Source: an uncultured Sphingomonas sp. (GTDB lineage: Bacteria > Pseudomonadota > Alphaproteobacteria > Sphingomonadales > Sphingomonadaceae). Taken from it: a stretch of 64,000 bases of DNA. Shown here piece by piece: positions 35,555 to 43,700 of this stretch. The stretch spans positions 17,664 to 81,663 of the forward strand of contig CAJYOI010000039.1 of the NCBI GenBank assembly GCA_913776045.1, written 5' to 3'. The position numbers were made by a program, and so were the translations under genes. Numbering within the stretch: position 1 is the first letter of the stretch; every line of letters begins with the position of its first letter. Below the pieces are notes generated by a model, which did no database searches, had not been told where the DNA came from, and saw only the letters and a program-made list of their open reading frames with translations.

Positions 35555-36124
35555 ATGCTTACGCTCCCGAACCTCCTGACCCTGTCGCGCATCGTTACCG
35601 TGCCGTTGCTCGTCGCGCTGCTGTGGTGGCCGCAGTGGGAGGCGGGCTATGCGATGGCGTTCGCGCTCTACTGCCTGATGGGCGTGACCGATTATTTCGA
35701 CGGCTATCTGGCGCGCGCGCAGGGGACGGTGTCGAAGCTCGGTCAGTTCCTGGATCCGATCGCCGACAAGATCATGGTCGCCGCCGTCATCCTGATGCTG
35801 GTCGGCACCCGGTTCGAGGATCGTGCGATCATCACCGGCATTCACCTGATCGCGGCGATGGTCATTCTGTTGCGCGAGATCATGGTCAGTGGCCTGCGCG
35901 AGTTTCTGGGCGGCATCCAGGTGTCGGTGCCGGTGTCGGCGCTCGCCAAATGGAAGACGACGCTGCAACTCGTGTCACTCGGCGCGTTGATCCTGGCGGG
36001 TGCGCTGCCGGGGATCGCCTTTGTGAAGCTGACCGGTCTGGTCTGCCTGTGGGGTGCGGCGGTGCTGACTATGATTACCGGCTGGGACTATCTTCGCGTC
36101 GGCCTGCGCCACATGGACAGCTGA
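35555..36124 (+). CDS. pgsA: CDP-diacylglycerol-glycerol-3-phosphate 3-phosphatidyltransferase
   Basis: The 189-residue membrane enzyme makes phosphatidylglycerol phosphate. The CDP-alcohol phosphotransferase motif spans DYFDGYLARAQG through GQFLDPIADK, with all conserved Asp residues. The N terminus LPNLLTLSRI is typical of PgsA. It overlaps moaD by one base (TGATG), so lipid and molybdopterin genes form one transcript here. Confidence 0.95.
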   Translation: MLTLPNLLTLSRIVTVPLLVALLWWPQWEAGYAMAFALYCLMGVTDYFDGYLARAQGTVSKLGQFLDPIADKIMVAAVILMLVGTRFEDRAIITGIHLIAAMVILLREIMVSGLREFLGGIQVSVPVSALAKWKTTLQLVSLGALILAGALPGIAFVKLTGLVCLWGAAVLTMITGWDYLRVGLRHMDS

Positions 36125-36381
36125 TGGCCATCGAGATGCTGTATTTCGCCTGGGTCCGCGAAGGGATAGGCCGGGGCAGCGAGCGGGTCGATCCGCCGGC
36201 CGAAGTGACGACGGTCGCGGGGCTACTCGACTGGCTGGCCGCGGACAGTCCGGCCCACGCTCAGGCGTTCGGCGATCGCGCGAAGCTGCGCGCGGCGGTC
36301 GATCAGGCGTTCGTGCCGCTCGACGCGCCGATCGCGGGCGCGCGCGAGGTCGCGATCTTCCCCCCGGTCACCGGCGGATGA
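36124..36381 (+). CDS. moaD: molybdopterin synthase sulfur carrier subunit
   Basis: The 85-residue ubiquitin-like protein begins MAIEMLYFAWVREG and ends in the obligatory Gly-Gly (FPPVTGG). The C-terminal glycine is adenylated and thiocarboxylated to supply sulfur for molybdopterin. It is followed by moaE with an ATGA overlap, forming the complete synthase pair. Confidence 0.95.
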   Translation: MAIEMLYFAWVREGIGRGSERVDPPAEVTTVAGLLDWLAADSPAHAQAFGDRAKLRAAVDQAFVPLDAPIAGAREVAIFPPVTGG

Positions 36382-36815
36382 TCCGCGTCACCGTCCAGCG
36401 CGAGCCGATCGATGTCGCCGCTGCCTTGGCGGCTGTCGAAGCCGACGGGGCGGGGGCGGTGGCGAGCTTCACCGGCCTGGTGCGCGCGGACGATGGGGTC
36501 GGCATACTCGAGCTCGAACATTATCCCGGCATGACCGAGGCGGCGCTGACCGCACTGGCCGAGGGCGCGGCGGCACGGTGGGACCTGCTGGACGTGACGA
36601 TCGTCCACCGGGTGGGCCCGATGCGGCCGGGCGAGCGGGTGGTGTTCGTCGGCACGTCGGCGCGGCACCGCGCGGCGGCGCTGGAGGCGTGTGCGAGCCT
36701 TATCGATCGGTTGAAGACCGAGGCACCGTTCTGGAAGCGCGAAGTGACCGCGGAAGGCGCGCGCTGGGTCGAGGCGCGCGGCGGGGATGAGGATGCGGCG
36801 GCGCGGTGGCGGTGA
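36378..36815 (+). CDS. moaE: molybdopterin synthase catalytic subunit
   Basis: The 145-residue protein carries the MoaE motifs AVASFTGLVR, LELEHYPGMTE, and the active-site block RVGPMRPGERVVFVG with TEAPFWKRE near the end. It converts cPMP to molybdopterin using MoaD thiocarboxylate. The gene overlaps moaD by four bases and ends shortly before a repeat. Confidence 0.96.
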   Translation: MIRVTVQREPIDVAAALAAVEADGAGAVASFTGLVRADDGVGILELEHYPGMTEAALTALAEGAAARWDLLDVTIVHRVGPMRPGERVVFVGTSARHRAAALEACASLIDRLKTEAPFWKREVTAEGARWVEARGGDEDAAARWR

Positions 36816-36828
36816 GTTCTCGCCCGTC

Positions 36829-36932
36829 GTCATTCCCGCAAGGCGAGGATACATTGTGGCTGACCTGAGTGAATAGAGCCGGAGAGCCGGACGTTCTGCC
36901 AGAATTGATCCCCGCCTGCGCGGGGATGACGG
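36829..36932. repeat. dispersed GTCATTCCCGC repeat, copy 1
   Basis: The element runs from GTCATTCCCGCAAGGCGAGG to GATCCCCGCCTGCGCGGGGATGAC, with inverted ends and an internal CCAGAATTGATCCCCGCCTG also present at 55311-55407. It fills the gap between moaE and the convergent oxyR and could serve as a two-way terminator. Confidence 0.8.
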
Positions 36933-36947
36933 TCTTTTCAAGCGCGC

Positions 36948-37844
36948 CTACCGCTCCCCCAGCACCTTCGCCAGCAACTGAAAGTCTTTCTCCCGCGGGC
37001 TCGCCTTTCGCCAGACGAGCGCGATATGCCGTGACGAATTGTCCGCCGCCAGCGGAGCTGAGGCGATGTGGGTCCGCTCCAAAATCCCCGCATCGAGCGC
37101 CATTTCCGGCAGGATCGTCACCCCTAAACCATTGTCGACCATCTGCACCACCGTGTGCAGCGAGGTGCCGAGCATCGTCGCCTCCGCACGGATTTCCGGG
37201 CGGTTGCAGGCGGCCAGCGCATGGTCCTTCAGGCAATGCCCGTCCTCCAGCAGCAGCAGGCGGCTTTCGTCGATCTCGCTCGGGCGGATGCCGGCGGCGG
37301 TCGGCGTCATCTCACCCTTGGGATAGGCCAGGAACAGCCGGTCATCGAACAGCCGCGCCGCCTCCACCTCGCCGCAGGCAAAGGGCAGCGCGAGCAGTAC
37401 GCAGTCGGTGCGGCCCTGGTGCAGGCCCTCGCACGCCGCCCCGCTCGGTTCCTCGCGCAGATAGAGTTTCAGGTCGGGATAGTCGCGGCGCAGGCGCGGC
37501 AGGATCTGGGGGAGCATGAACGGCGCGATCGTCGGGATGACGCTCATCCGCATGTCGCCCGACAGCGGTTGGCCGGCAGCGCGGGCCATGTCGCCCAGTT
37601 CCTCCGCCTCGCGCAGCACGCGGCGCGCCTTTTCCGCGATGCGTTCGCCCAACGGCGTGAAGCGGACGACGCGGCGGGTGCGCTCGACCAGCGTGATGCC
37701 GATCAGCGTCTCCAGCTCGCGGATGCCGGCCGACAGCGTCGACTGCGTGACGAAACAGGCCTCCGCCGCCCGGCCGAAATGGCCGACGTCGCGCAGCGCG
37801 ACGAGATATTGCAGCTGCTTGAGCGTGGGGAGGTACGTCGTCAC
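36948..37844 (-). CDS. oxyR: hydrogen peroxide-sensing LysR-type regulator OxyR
   Basis: The 298-residue regulator has an N-terminal winged helix (FGRAAEACFVTQSTLSAGIREL) and a substrate domain with two cysteines, Cys204 and Cys213, in EDGHCLKDHALAAC. They have the nine-residue spacing of E. coli Cys199/Cys208 that form the peroxide-sensing disulfide. It follows the permease gene after 41 bases on the same strand. No katG or ahpC gene is adjacent. Confidence 0.93.
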   Translation of the reverse strand: MTTYLPTLKQLQYLVALRDVGHFGRAAEACFVTQSTLSAGIRELETLIGITLVERTRRVVRFTPLGERIAEKARRVLREAEELGDMARAAGQPLSGDMRMSVIPTIAPFMLPQILPRLRRDYPDLKLYLREEPSGAACEGLHQGRTDCVLLALPFACGEVEAARLFDDRLFLAYPKGEMTPTAAGIRPSEIDESRLLLLEDGHCLKDHALAACNRPEIRAEATMLGTSLHTVVQMVDNGLGVTILPEMALDAGILERTHIASAPLAADNSSRHIALVWRKASPREKDFQLLAKVLGER

Positions 37845-37885
37845 GGCATCAATCTACCCGCCTGTGCCACGACGGGCAAACGCGA

Positions 37886-38650
37886 TCAGGCGAGCGCGCG
37901 GTACAGGCTGAACGCGCTCGTCGCGGTGAGCACGATGCCGACCATCACGAGCAACGTCTTGGTCGGCACGCGCTTGGCGATGATCGCCCCGAATGGCGCC
38001 GCGATCACGCCGCCGATCAGCAGCCCGACGACCGCGGTGGTAAAGGCGGCAAAGCCCAGATGCGCGATGAAGGTGATCGATACGCTGAGCGTCAGGAAGA
38101 ATTCGACGCTGTTGACCGTGCCGATTGTGGTGCGTGGCTGTGCACCCTGCACCAGCAGGTTCGAGGTCACGACCGGACCCCAGCCACCGCCGCCTGCGGC
38201 ATCCAGGAACCCGCCGGCCAGGCCCAGTGGCTCGATGATCTTCGGTTCGCGGTGGCGCTGGTTCGCGAAGCGCAGGCCGCGATAGAGCAGATACAGGCCG
38301 ATGCCCGCCAGATAGGCCATGACGAACGGTCGCGTGACCGACGCGTCGAGCGAGGTCAGCAGGTAGGCCCCGGTCACCCCGCCGATGACGCCGGGGATCA
38401 GCAGGCGCAGGAACAGTTTCCAGTCGACGTTGCGGTGGATCGCGTGGCTGATGCCCGACACGCCGGTGGTGAAGCACTCGACCAGATGCACGCCGGCCGA
38501 CGCGGTCGCGGGTGGCACGCCGAGCACGCTGACCAGCAGCGTGCTGGAAATGACGCCGAACGCCATGCCGAGCGCACCGTCGACGATCTGTGCCGCGAAA
38601 CCCACCGCGACGAATGTCCAGACTGCCGACCAGTCCAACCCTTCGAACAT
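37886..38650 (-). CDS. TauE/SafE family sulfite or organosulfur exporter/permease
   Basis: The 254-residue protein has about seven or eight membrane helices and the TauE/SafE repeats AQIVDGALGMAFGVISSTLL and GGFLDAAGGGGWGPVVTSNLL. The family moves sulfite, sulfoacetate or related anions. The ATG at 38650 has a GGGGA ribosome binding site; upstream in-frame starts lack one. It precedes oxyR on the same transcript and is divergent from serine acetyltransferase, consistent with sulfur metabolism. Confidence 0.9.
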   Translation of the reverse strand: MFEGLDWSAVWTFVAVGFAAQIVDGALGMAFGVISSTLLVSVLGVPPATASAGVHLVECFTTGVSGISHAIHRNVDWKLFLRLLIPGVIGGVTGAYLLTSLDASVTRPFVMAYLAGIGLYLLYRGLRFANQRHREPKIIEPLGLAGGFLDAAGGGGWGPVVTSNLLVQGAQPRTTIGTVNSVEFFLTLSVSITFIAHLGFAAFTTAVVGLLIGGVIAAPFGAIIAKRVPTKTLLVMVGIVLTATSAFSLYRALA

Positions 38651-38806
38651 CAACGTCCCCTGTCGTATCGGCGCCCAGCATAGGGTGTGCGCCATCCCCC
38701 ACAAGACAGATAGGCTTTAACCCCGACAAGCCGTCCGGGTTGCGATGCTGGAATTGCGGGACGGGCCGTCCTACATCGACCGGTAACAAGGGGACCGCTT
38801 ACGTTC

Positions 38807-39478
38807 ATGTCACGGCTCGTCGACTATCTCGATTCGATCAAGGCACGCGATCCCGCGCCGCGGTCGCGCTGGGAAATCCTGCTGTATCCGGGCGTGCTGG
38901 CACTCGGGCTGCACCGCGTGGCGCACTGGCTGTTCAAGGCAGACCTGTTCTTCCTCGCACGGTTCGTGAATCATCTGTCGCGGTTCCTGACCGCGATCGA
39001 CATCCATCCCGGCGCCAGGATCGGACGCAATTTCTTCATCGACCACGGCTTTACCGTGATCGGGGAGACGGCGGAGATCGGCAACGACGTCACCATCTAT
39101 CAATGCGTGACGCTGGGTGGTACCAGCCCCGACAACGGCGTCGCGGGCAAGCGGCACCCGACATTGGCCGATGGCGCGATCGTCGGATCGGGCGCGCAGG
39201 TGCTGGGACCGATCACCGTCGGCGCGCGGGCGCGGATCGGGGCGAATGCGGTCGTGACGAAGGATGTCGCACCCGGCGCGGTGATGGTCGGCATTCCGGC
39301 GCGGCCGGTGCTGGTCGAGGCGGAAACCTATCAACGCGACTTCGTGCCCTATGGCACGCCGTGCCGTGAGATGAGCGAGGCGAGCATGACCCGCTTCGAC
39401 CAGCTGGAGCGTGAATTGGCGTCCCTGCGTGCCGAACTGTCGACCCTGCGCGGCGAGGACACGCGCGACCGCGCCTGA
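38807..39478 (+). CDS. cysE: serine O-acetyltransferase (EpsC/CysE type)
   Basis: The 223-residue enzyme acetylates serine for cysteine synthesis. It has the N-terminal helical part (YPGVLALGLHRVAHWLF) and a left-handed beta-helix of hexapeptide repeats (IDIHPGARIGRNFFIDHG, VTLGGTSPDNG). A C-terminal coiled segment follows (LERELASLRAELSTLRGE). The short EpsC-type N terminus fits. It shares four bases (TGATG) with the DUF2794 gene. Confidence 0.93.
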   Translation: MSRLVDYLDSIKARDPAPRSRWEILLYPGVLALGLHRVAHWLFKADLFFLARFVNHLSRFLTAIDIHPGARIGRNFFIDHGFTVIGETAEIGNDVTIYQCVTLGGTSPDNGVAGKRHPTLADGAIVGSGAQVLGPITVGARARIGANAVVTKDVAPGAVMVGIPARPVLVEAETYQRDFVPYGTPCREMSEASMTRFDQLERELASLRAELSTLRGEDTRDRA

Positions 39479-39822
39479 TGGGCACCGTCACGCCTTTTCC
39501 CGCGGGGGCGGCCAGGCCCAACCAGGTCGGCTTCGACCGCGCCGAGCTGTCGCGCATTCTCGACCTATACGGCCGGATGGTCGCCGCGGGGCATTGGCGC
39601 GACTATGCGATGGACCTGGGCCGCGACGCCGCCGTCTTCGCCGCCTTCCGCCGCGCCGCCGAGCGCCCCGAATATCGCATCGAGAAACGCCCGGCATTGC
39701 GCAACCGCCAGGGCGAATGGGCACTGATCGGCGAACATGGCGCTGTGCTGAAACGCGGGCATGAACTGGGCCCGGTACTGGCGCCGGTCGAGCGACGGTT
39801 GATGAAGCTGATCGAGGATTGA
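39478..39822 (+). CDS. DUF2794 protein
   Basis: The 114-residue protein matches the alphaproteobacterial DUF2794 family: FDRAELSRILDLYGRMVAAG, DYAMDLGRDAAVFAAFRRA and YRIEKRPALRNRQGEW. Function is unknown. It overlaps cysE upstream and the HD-type gene downstream, so the three are co-transcribed. Confidence 0.88.
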   Translation: MGTVTPFPAGAARPNQVGFDRAELSRILDLYGRMVAAGHWRDYAMDLGRDAAVFAAFRRAAERPEYRIEKRPALRNRQGEWALIGEHGAVLKRGHELGPVLAPVERRLMKLIED

Positions 39823-40424
39823 GCAAAGTGGCAGGCGACTTGCTTTCTCGCGCGCCGCTCGCCGCTCTGCGCTCACGCTACAATGAACCCTGGCGCCACT
39901 ATCATGTTTGGGCGCATGTCGAGGCGATGCTGCGGCATCTGGCGGCGGCGCAGGCGGACGGCGTCGCGCTGGCCGATCCCGACGCCGCGGTCGGTTTCGT
40001 GCTGTGGCATGACGCGGTCTATGACCCGCAAGCGGGGGGCGGGCGCAACGAGCGATTGAGCGCAGAACTTTGTCGCGCGGAAATGGACGGACTGGCCGAC
40101 GCCGTGTCGGTCGATCGTGCTGCCCGCGCGATCGAGGCGACGATTTCGCATCGGCTGCCCGACGGCGATTGCCCCGACTCCGCGATCCTACTCGACATCG
40201 ACCTGTCGATCCTCGGTGCGAACGCTACCGGTTTCGATGGCTACGACGCGGCGATCCGGCGCGAATATGCGCATGTGGCGGAGGGCGACTATCGCACCGG
40301 CCGCGCGGCGATCTTGAGGCAGTTTCTGGCGCGCGAGACGCTCTACCTGACCGACTGGGCACGACAACGGTGGGAGGGGCGAGCACGGATCAACCTCGCG
40401 CGGGCGGTCGACCGGCTTGGATAG
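39819..40424 (+). CDS. predicted metal-dependent HD-type phosphohydrolase
   Basis: The 201-residue protein has the HD-superfamily layout: YHVWAHVEAML (His33), LWHDAVYDP (His64-Asp65), RNERLSAELC, and ATISHRLP with ILLDIDLSILG. These residues would bind a metal for hydrolysing an unknown phosphorylated substrate. The start is TTG at 39819, overlapping the DUF2794 stop, or GTG at 39828. Confidence 0.85.
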   Translation: MSKVAGDLLSRAPLAALRSRYNEPWRHYHVWAHVEAMLRHLAAAQADGVALADPDAAVGFVLWHDAVYDPQAGGGRNERLSAELCRAEMDGLADAVSVDRAARAIEATISHRLPDGDCPDSAILLDIDLSILGANATGFDGYDAAIRREYAHVAEGDYRTGRAAILRQFLARETLYLTDWARQRWEGRARINLARAVDRLG

Positions 40425-40477
40425 CACGAAGCCCGCCGGCCGGGCGGCCGACGGGCTCCGATCATTCCCTAGGTGTA

Positions 40478-41551
40478 TCAGGCCGCAGCGAGGCGCGGCT
40501 GGTTGACCGGGGGCAAGCGCTCCGACAGGCTGCCGGTCAGGCTGACGACCCGCGCGCGGCCCCTGTGCCAGAACGCGGAGAGCAGTAGCAGGGCCGAGCC
40601 GATGACCAGGCCGGTGAACGCCGCCGACAGCTCGACGGCGCCTGCCGTCTTGAACAGCGACACCAGCGCGTAGAGGACATAGGCCAGGCTCGACACCAGC
40701 AGCGCGCGGCGATCGACCGCCAGTGCGACCGCGGCGAAGACGACGTAGAGCGCGATGACCAGCAGTGCGGTGGGCACGCTGATCGACGCTTCGAAGACGC
40801 CCAGCATGTTGAATACCGAATGCGCGATCATCGGTGCGGCAGCGAGGTGCAGCCAGAAGGCGACGTCGCTGCGGCGCGTCAGCCGCTCGCGATCGCTCAT
40901 GTCCCAGCGCATCGCGAAGGCGAACATGCCGAGCCCTGCGACGAAGGTTAGCGGAAAGACCGCGTCCCTGGCGCCTGGGATCAGCCCCAGCACCAGCGCC
41001 ATGACGACCGCGACCACTGCCACGGCGCCAGCGGCGACCGTGATCGGCACCATGAACCGGCGCCAGTGCAGCCACGCCGCCCCGGCGGTCAGAGCGGCGA
41101 TGACCGCGGCGATGCCACCGACGATGGCATATTGCGCCTGCCGGGATTCGAAGCTCTTGAGCCACGGTTCGATCGTCTCGCGGTTTTCCGCGATCACCCC
41201 GGCGAGCGTCCCCGCCACGCCGCCGACGAAGGCGAGCAGCAGCAGGATGCTGGGCAGCGCCATGCGCCGCTGACGGGTGAAATATTCGGCGAGCCCCCAC
41301 GCCGCAATTGCCACCGCGGCGCCGCCGAGCGGCGCCCAGACCGTGCCCCCGATCCAGCCGACCGCGGCCAGGAGCAACGCGCTGGCGATCGCGACGAAGA
41401 TGTCGTTGAACCCGGTCAACAGCCGGAAATGTTCTTCGTCGACGGTCGGCGTCGCGCGGACCGCGGCGACGTGGTTCCCGAGCGCCGCCGCGGCCTCGGG
41501 GCTGATCGCCCCGGACTGGACGGCGTTCAGCAGATCCTGTTCGCTGTACAT
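40478..41551 (-). CDS. multi-pass membrane protein, DUF2157-like
   Basis: The 357-residue protein has a cytosolic N-terminal segment (SEQDLLNAVQSGAISPEAAAALGNHV) and about ten hydrophobic helices, similar in layout to DUF2157 proteins. Function is unknown. The AUG and its Shine-Dalgarno sequence are buried in a perfect hairpin (41547-41587). It follows the metalloprotease gene on the same strand after 68 bases. A GC-rich palindrome lies after its stop (40437-40458). Confidence 0.8.
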   Translation of the reverse strand: MYSEQDLLNAVQSGAISPEAAAALGNHVAAVRATPTVDEEHFRLLTGFNDIFVAIASALLLAAVGWIGGTVWAPLGGAAVAIAAWGLAEYFTRQRRMALPSILLLLAFVGGVAGTLAGVIAENRETIEPWLKSFESRQAQYAIVGGIAAVIAALTAGAAWLHWRRFMVPITVAAGAVAVVAVVMALVLGLIPGARDAVFPLTFVAGLGMFAFAMRWDMSDRERLTRRSDVAFWLHLAAAPMIAHSVFNMLGVFEASISVPTALLVIALYVVFAAVALAVDRRALLVSSLAYVLYALVSLFKTAGAVELSAAFTGLVIGSALLLLSAFWHRGRARVVSLTGSLSERLPPVNQPRLAAA

Positions 41552-41587
41552 AGGCTATCCTCCTGTGTCGAAGAGGATAGCCTACGT
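41547..41587 (-). promoter_or_regulatory. hairpin sequestering the SD sequence and start codon
   Basis: On the minus strand TAGGCTATCCTC, a 10-base loop and GAGGATAGCCTA form a perfect 12-bp stem that runs into the AUG (41551-41549); U-G, G-C and U-A pairs extend it to 15 bp. The Shine-Dalgarno GAGG, seven bases before AUG, is entirely in the 3' arm. Such a structure would block initiation unless melted or bound. Confidence 0.75.
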
Positions 41588-41594
41588 GTGTTGC

Positions 41595-41606
41595 TGTATC
41601 AATACA
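41595..41606. promoter_or_regulatory. small palindrome TGTATCAATACA upstream of the membrane protein gene
   Basis: TGTAT and ATACA flank a 2-base centre, 44 bases before the start codon and close to a possible promoter (GTGTATTGATAC on the minus strand). It could be an operator, or part of a promoter by chance. Confidence 0.3.
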
Positions 41607-41619
41607 CTAATGACGCATA

Positions 41620-43176
41620 TCAGAGGATCACGTCGACACTGGTATTGATCTGCCCGCGGACGTCGATGACCATGTCGGGCACACGGTCGCCATCGGCGTC
41701 CACGCTGATGCGAGTGAAGCCGGTCGTCGAGTTGAAGGCGAAGGTGATCTGCCCTGCCGCACCCGAGAAGGCGGAAACCCGCGTAAATGCCTGGTCGCCG
41801 CTGACGTTCGGATTGGCATCGATCGCCGACAGATCGATGCGGTCGGTGCCCGAGGTGAAGTCGAGCAGCCGGTCGATCGCCGTCGACGTCGAATCCGACA
41901 GCTGGCGATAGACGAATACGTCGGCGCCGGTGCCGCCATAGAGCACGTCCGCGCCGCCACCGCCTTCGATCCGATCGTTGCCGGCATTGCCGCGGATGAC
42001 ATTGGCGACTTCGTTGCCGATGATGACGTCTGCGCCGGACCCGCCGTTGGCGTTCTCGATTGTCACGCCGACGCCGATCGCGACATTGCCGGTCAGCCCG
42101 CCGACGTTCGAAAACGCGCCGTCGTGCAGGTCGATCAGCTGGTTCTGGGTATAGCCCGAAAAGTCGAGCGTATCGATGCCGCCGGCATCCCAGATCGCGA
42201 AGATCACCGGCGTGTTGCTGGCAGTCGCGGTATAATAGTCGCGGCCCGTGTTCGAATTGAAGCCGTACACCGTATCGCCGGTGCGCGTCGTCATGTTGGC
42301 GCCGTACAGGCGCTGCACGGCGGCGATGTCGTCGAGCAGCGGCGCGGCGGCATAGAAGCCGCCGTTGTCGCCGCCGGTGTTCGTCTCCGACCAGTAGCTC
42401 ATGACCGAGTACTGACGCGTATCCTCATAATATTCCGCGTTGTTGGCATAGGTCGGGACGCCGTTGCCGGCATTGTAGGCGCCCGGGTGGGCGAGACCGA
42501 TCGCATGGCCGATCTCGTGGATCAGCACCTGTCCGCCATAGTTGAGGTTATCCGGCGCGCGATTGTAGCTGAACGAGCTGTTGTACCAGCTGTCGCCGTT
42601 GATACCGTTGCCGGGATAATAGGCGAAGGCCGCCGCATCTTTTGCGCCGCTGGAATAGTTGCCAAACAGCATCTGCGCGTTGTTCGAATAGCCGTTAGTG
42701 CCGGTGACCTGCGTAAAGGTGATGCGCGCGACGTCGGACCAGGCCTGCAGCGCGATCTTGGTCTGTTCGATCTGCGCGGCGTTGAACACCGAAAAGCCCG
42801 CCGTGTTGTTGGGCATCGTCGCCGGCGCACTGGCGCGGAAGGCGTAGGTGACGTCGGCGGCCTGGCCGAGCGTCGATCCGTTCCACGTCGTGTTGAACCG
42901 CCCGATCTGCGCGGCGGCTTCAGCGACGGTCAGCGACGGCTTGCCGTTCAATCCTGCGTCACCGCGGTCGTCGGAATTGAGCGCGCCCATCGGCGCCCCG
43001 CTGTGCCGCGCCTGGTCGGGCTCGGCACCGCCCGCGCAGATCGGGCAGCGGCACATTTGCGGCTCGTCCTGCGTTAGTGTGCCGGTGAGACTGCCCGTGG
43101 CAAGATCCTGACGGATCCCCAGGGCTTCTCCCATCCAGATTTCAGAGGCGGACGTGAACTTGGCTTCCCAACGCAT
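41620..43176 (-). CDS. serralysin-type metalloprotease (M10B) with RTX repeats
   Basis: The 518-residue protein has a zinc site HEIGHAIGLAH at residues 220-230 (His220, Glu221, His224, His230) and a Met-turn SVMSYW (Met259). RTX calcium-binding repeats span about residues 377-420 (GNAGNDRIEGGGGAD, LYGGTGAD). It lacks a Sec signal and ends in DVIL, as in type I-secreted proteases. An unusual CRCPICAGG lies at residues 42-50. No type I exporter is nearby. It is divergent from its predicted inhibitor. Confidence 0.93.
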   Translation of the reverse strand: MRWEAKFTSASEIWMGEALGIRQDLATGSLTGTLTQDEPQMCRCPICAGGAEPDQARHSGAPMGALNSDDRGDAGLNGKPSLTVAEAAAQIGRFNTTWNGSTLGQAADVTYAFRASAPATMPNNTAGFSVFNAAQIEQTKIALQAWSDVARITFTQVTGTNGYSNNAQMLFGNYSSGAKDAAAFAYYPGNGINGDSWYNSSFSYNRAPDNLNYGGQVLIHEIGHAIGLAHPGAYNAGNGVPTYANNAEYYEDTRQYSVMSYWSETNTGGDNGGFYAAAPLLDDIAAVQRLYGANMTTRTGDTVYGFNSNTGRDYYTATASNTPVIFAIWDAGGIDTLDFSGYTQNQLIDLHDGAFSNVGGLTGNVAIGVGVTIENANGGSGADVIIGNEVANVIRGNAGNDRIEGGGGADVLYGGTGADVFVYRQLSDSTSTAIDRLLDFTSGTDRIDLSAIDANPNVSGDQAFTRVSAFSGAAGQITFAFNSTTGFTRISVDADGDRVPDMVIDVRGQINTSVDVIL

Positions 43177-43188
43177 TGCACTCTCCCG

Positions 43189-43665
43189 ATGATCGGCCGA
43201 ATGCGCGCCTTTTGCTCCGAGCGACGCACCCGGTCTCCTCGACGCCGCGGGTTTGCGATGATCGCGGTCGTCACCCTCTTGTCATCGACCGCCGCCTGCG
43301 TCGCAAGCGAAGGTGCGGCGGAAAAGGGAAAGGAAATCACAATGGCCGATCAGTCGAGCGATTTGCAGGCCAGTCTGAGGATGGCCGAGCCGAGCGAGAT
43401 CGCCGGACCTAGGTTAGTAATCGGTGTCAATGTCCGCTGCGGTATTCGACTCACCCTCGACCGCATCGAATCGGCGAATGGCTGGCGCGTAACGGATAGC
43501 GAGGGCTGCCTCACCACACTGCTGCCGGGGGCGATCGCGTGGCGGCCGGCGCCGGACGGGATCGACCTGGCAGGTGCCGACGGGCTGACGGTCGTGCATT
43601 TCGATGCCGAGGGGAAGGGGCAGGCGCCATCGGGTGCAGCGCTGACGCTGGCGCGGGCCGAATAG
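43189..43665 (+). CDS. alkaline protease inhibitor, Inh/AprI family
   Basis: The product of up to 158 residues has an exported N terminus with a lipobox-like STAAC, then LRMAEPSEIAGPRL, two cysteines (VRCGIRLTL, DSEGCLTTLL) that would pair, and WRPAPDGIDLAGADG, characteristic of the inhibitors that plug serralysin active sites. It is divergent from the protease by 12 bases between starts. Start is uncertain: 43189, 43201, or 43258, which gives the shortest signal. Confidence 0.82.
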   Translation: MIGRMRAFCSERRTRSPRRRGFAMIAVVTLLSSTAACVASEGAAEKGKEITMADQSSDLQASLRMAEPSEIAGPRLVIGVNVRCGIRLTLDRIESANGWRVTDSEGCLTTLLPGAIAWRPAPDGIDLAGADGLTVVHFDAEGKGQAPSGAALTLARAE

Positions 43666-43700
43666 CCCGCAGCCCTCCCGCCTGCGCGGAAGGACGGAGG

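Noticed and set aside
36829-36932. The GTCATTCCCGC repeats as CRISPR repeats
   Set aside because: The copies are single and scattered kilobases apart, with no regularly spaced spacers.
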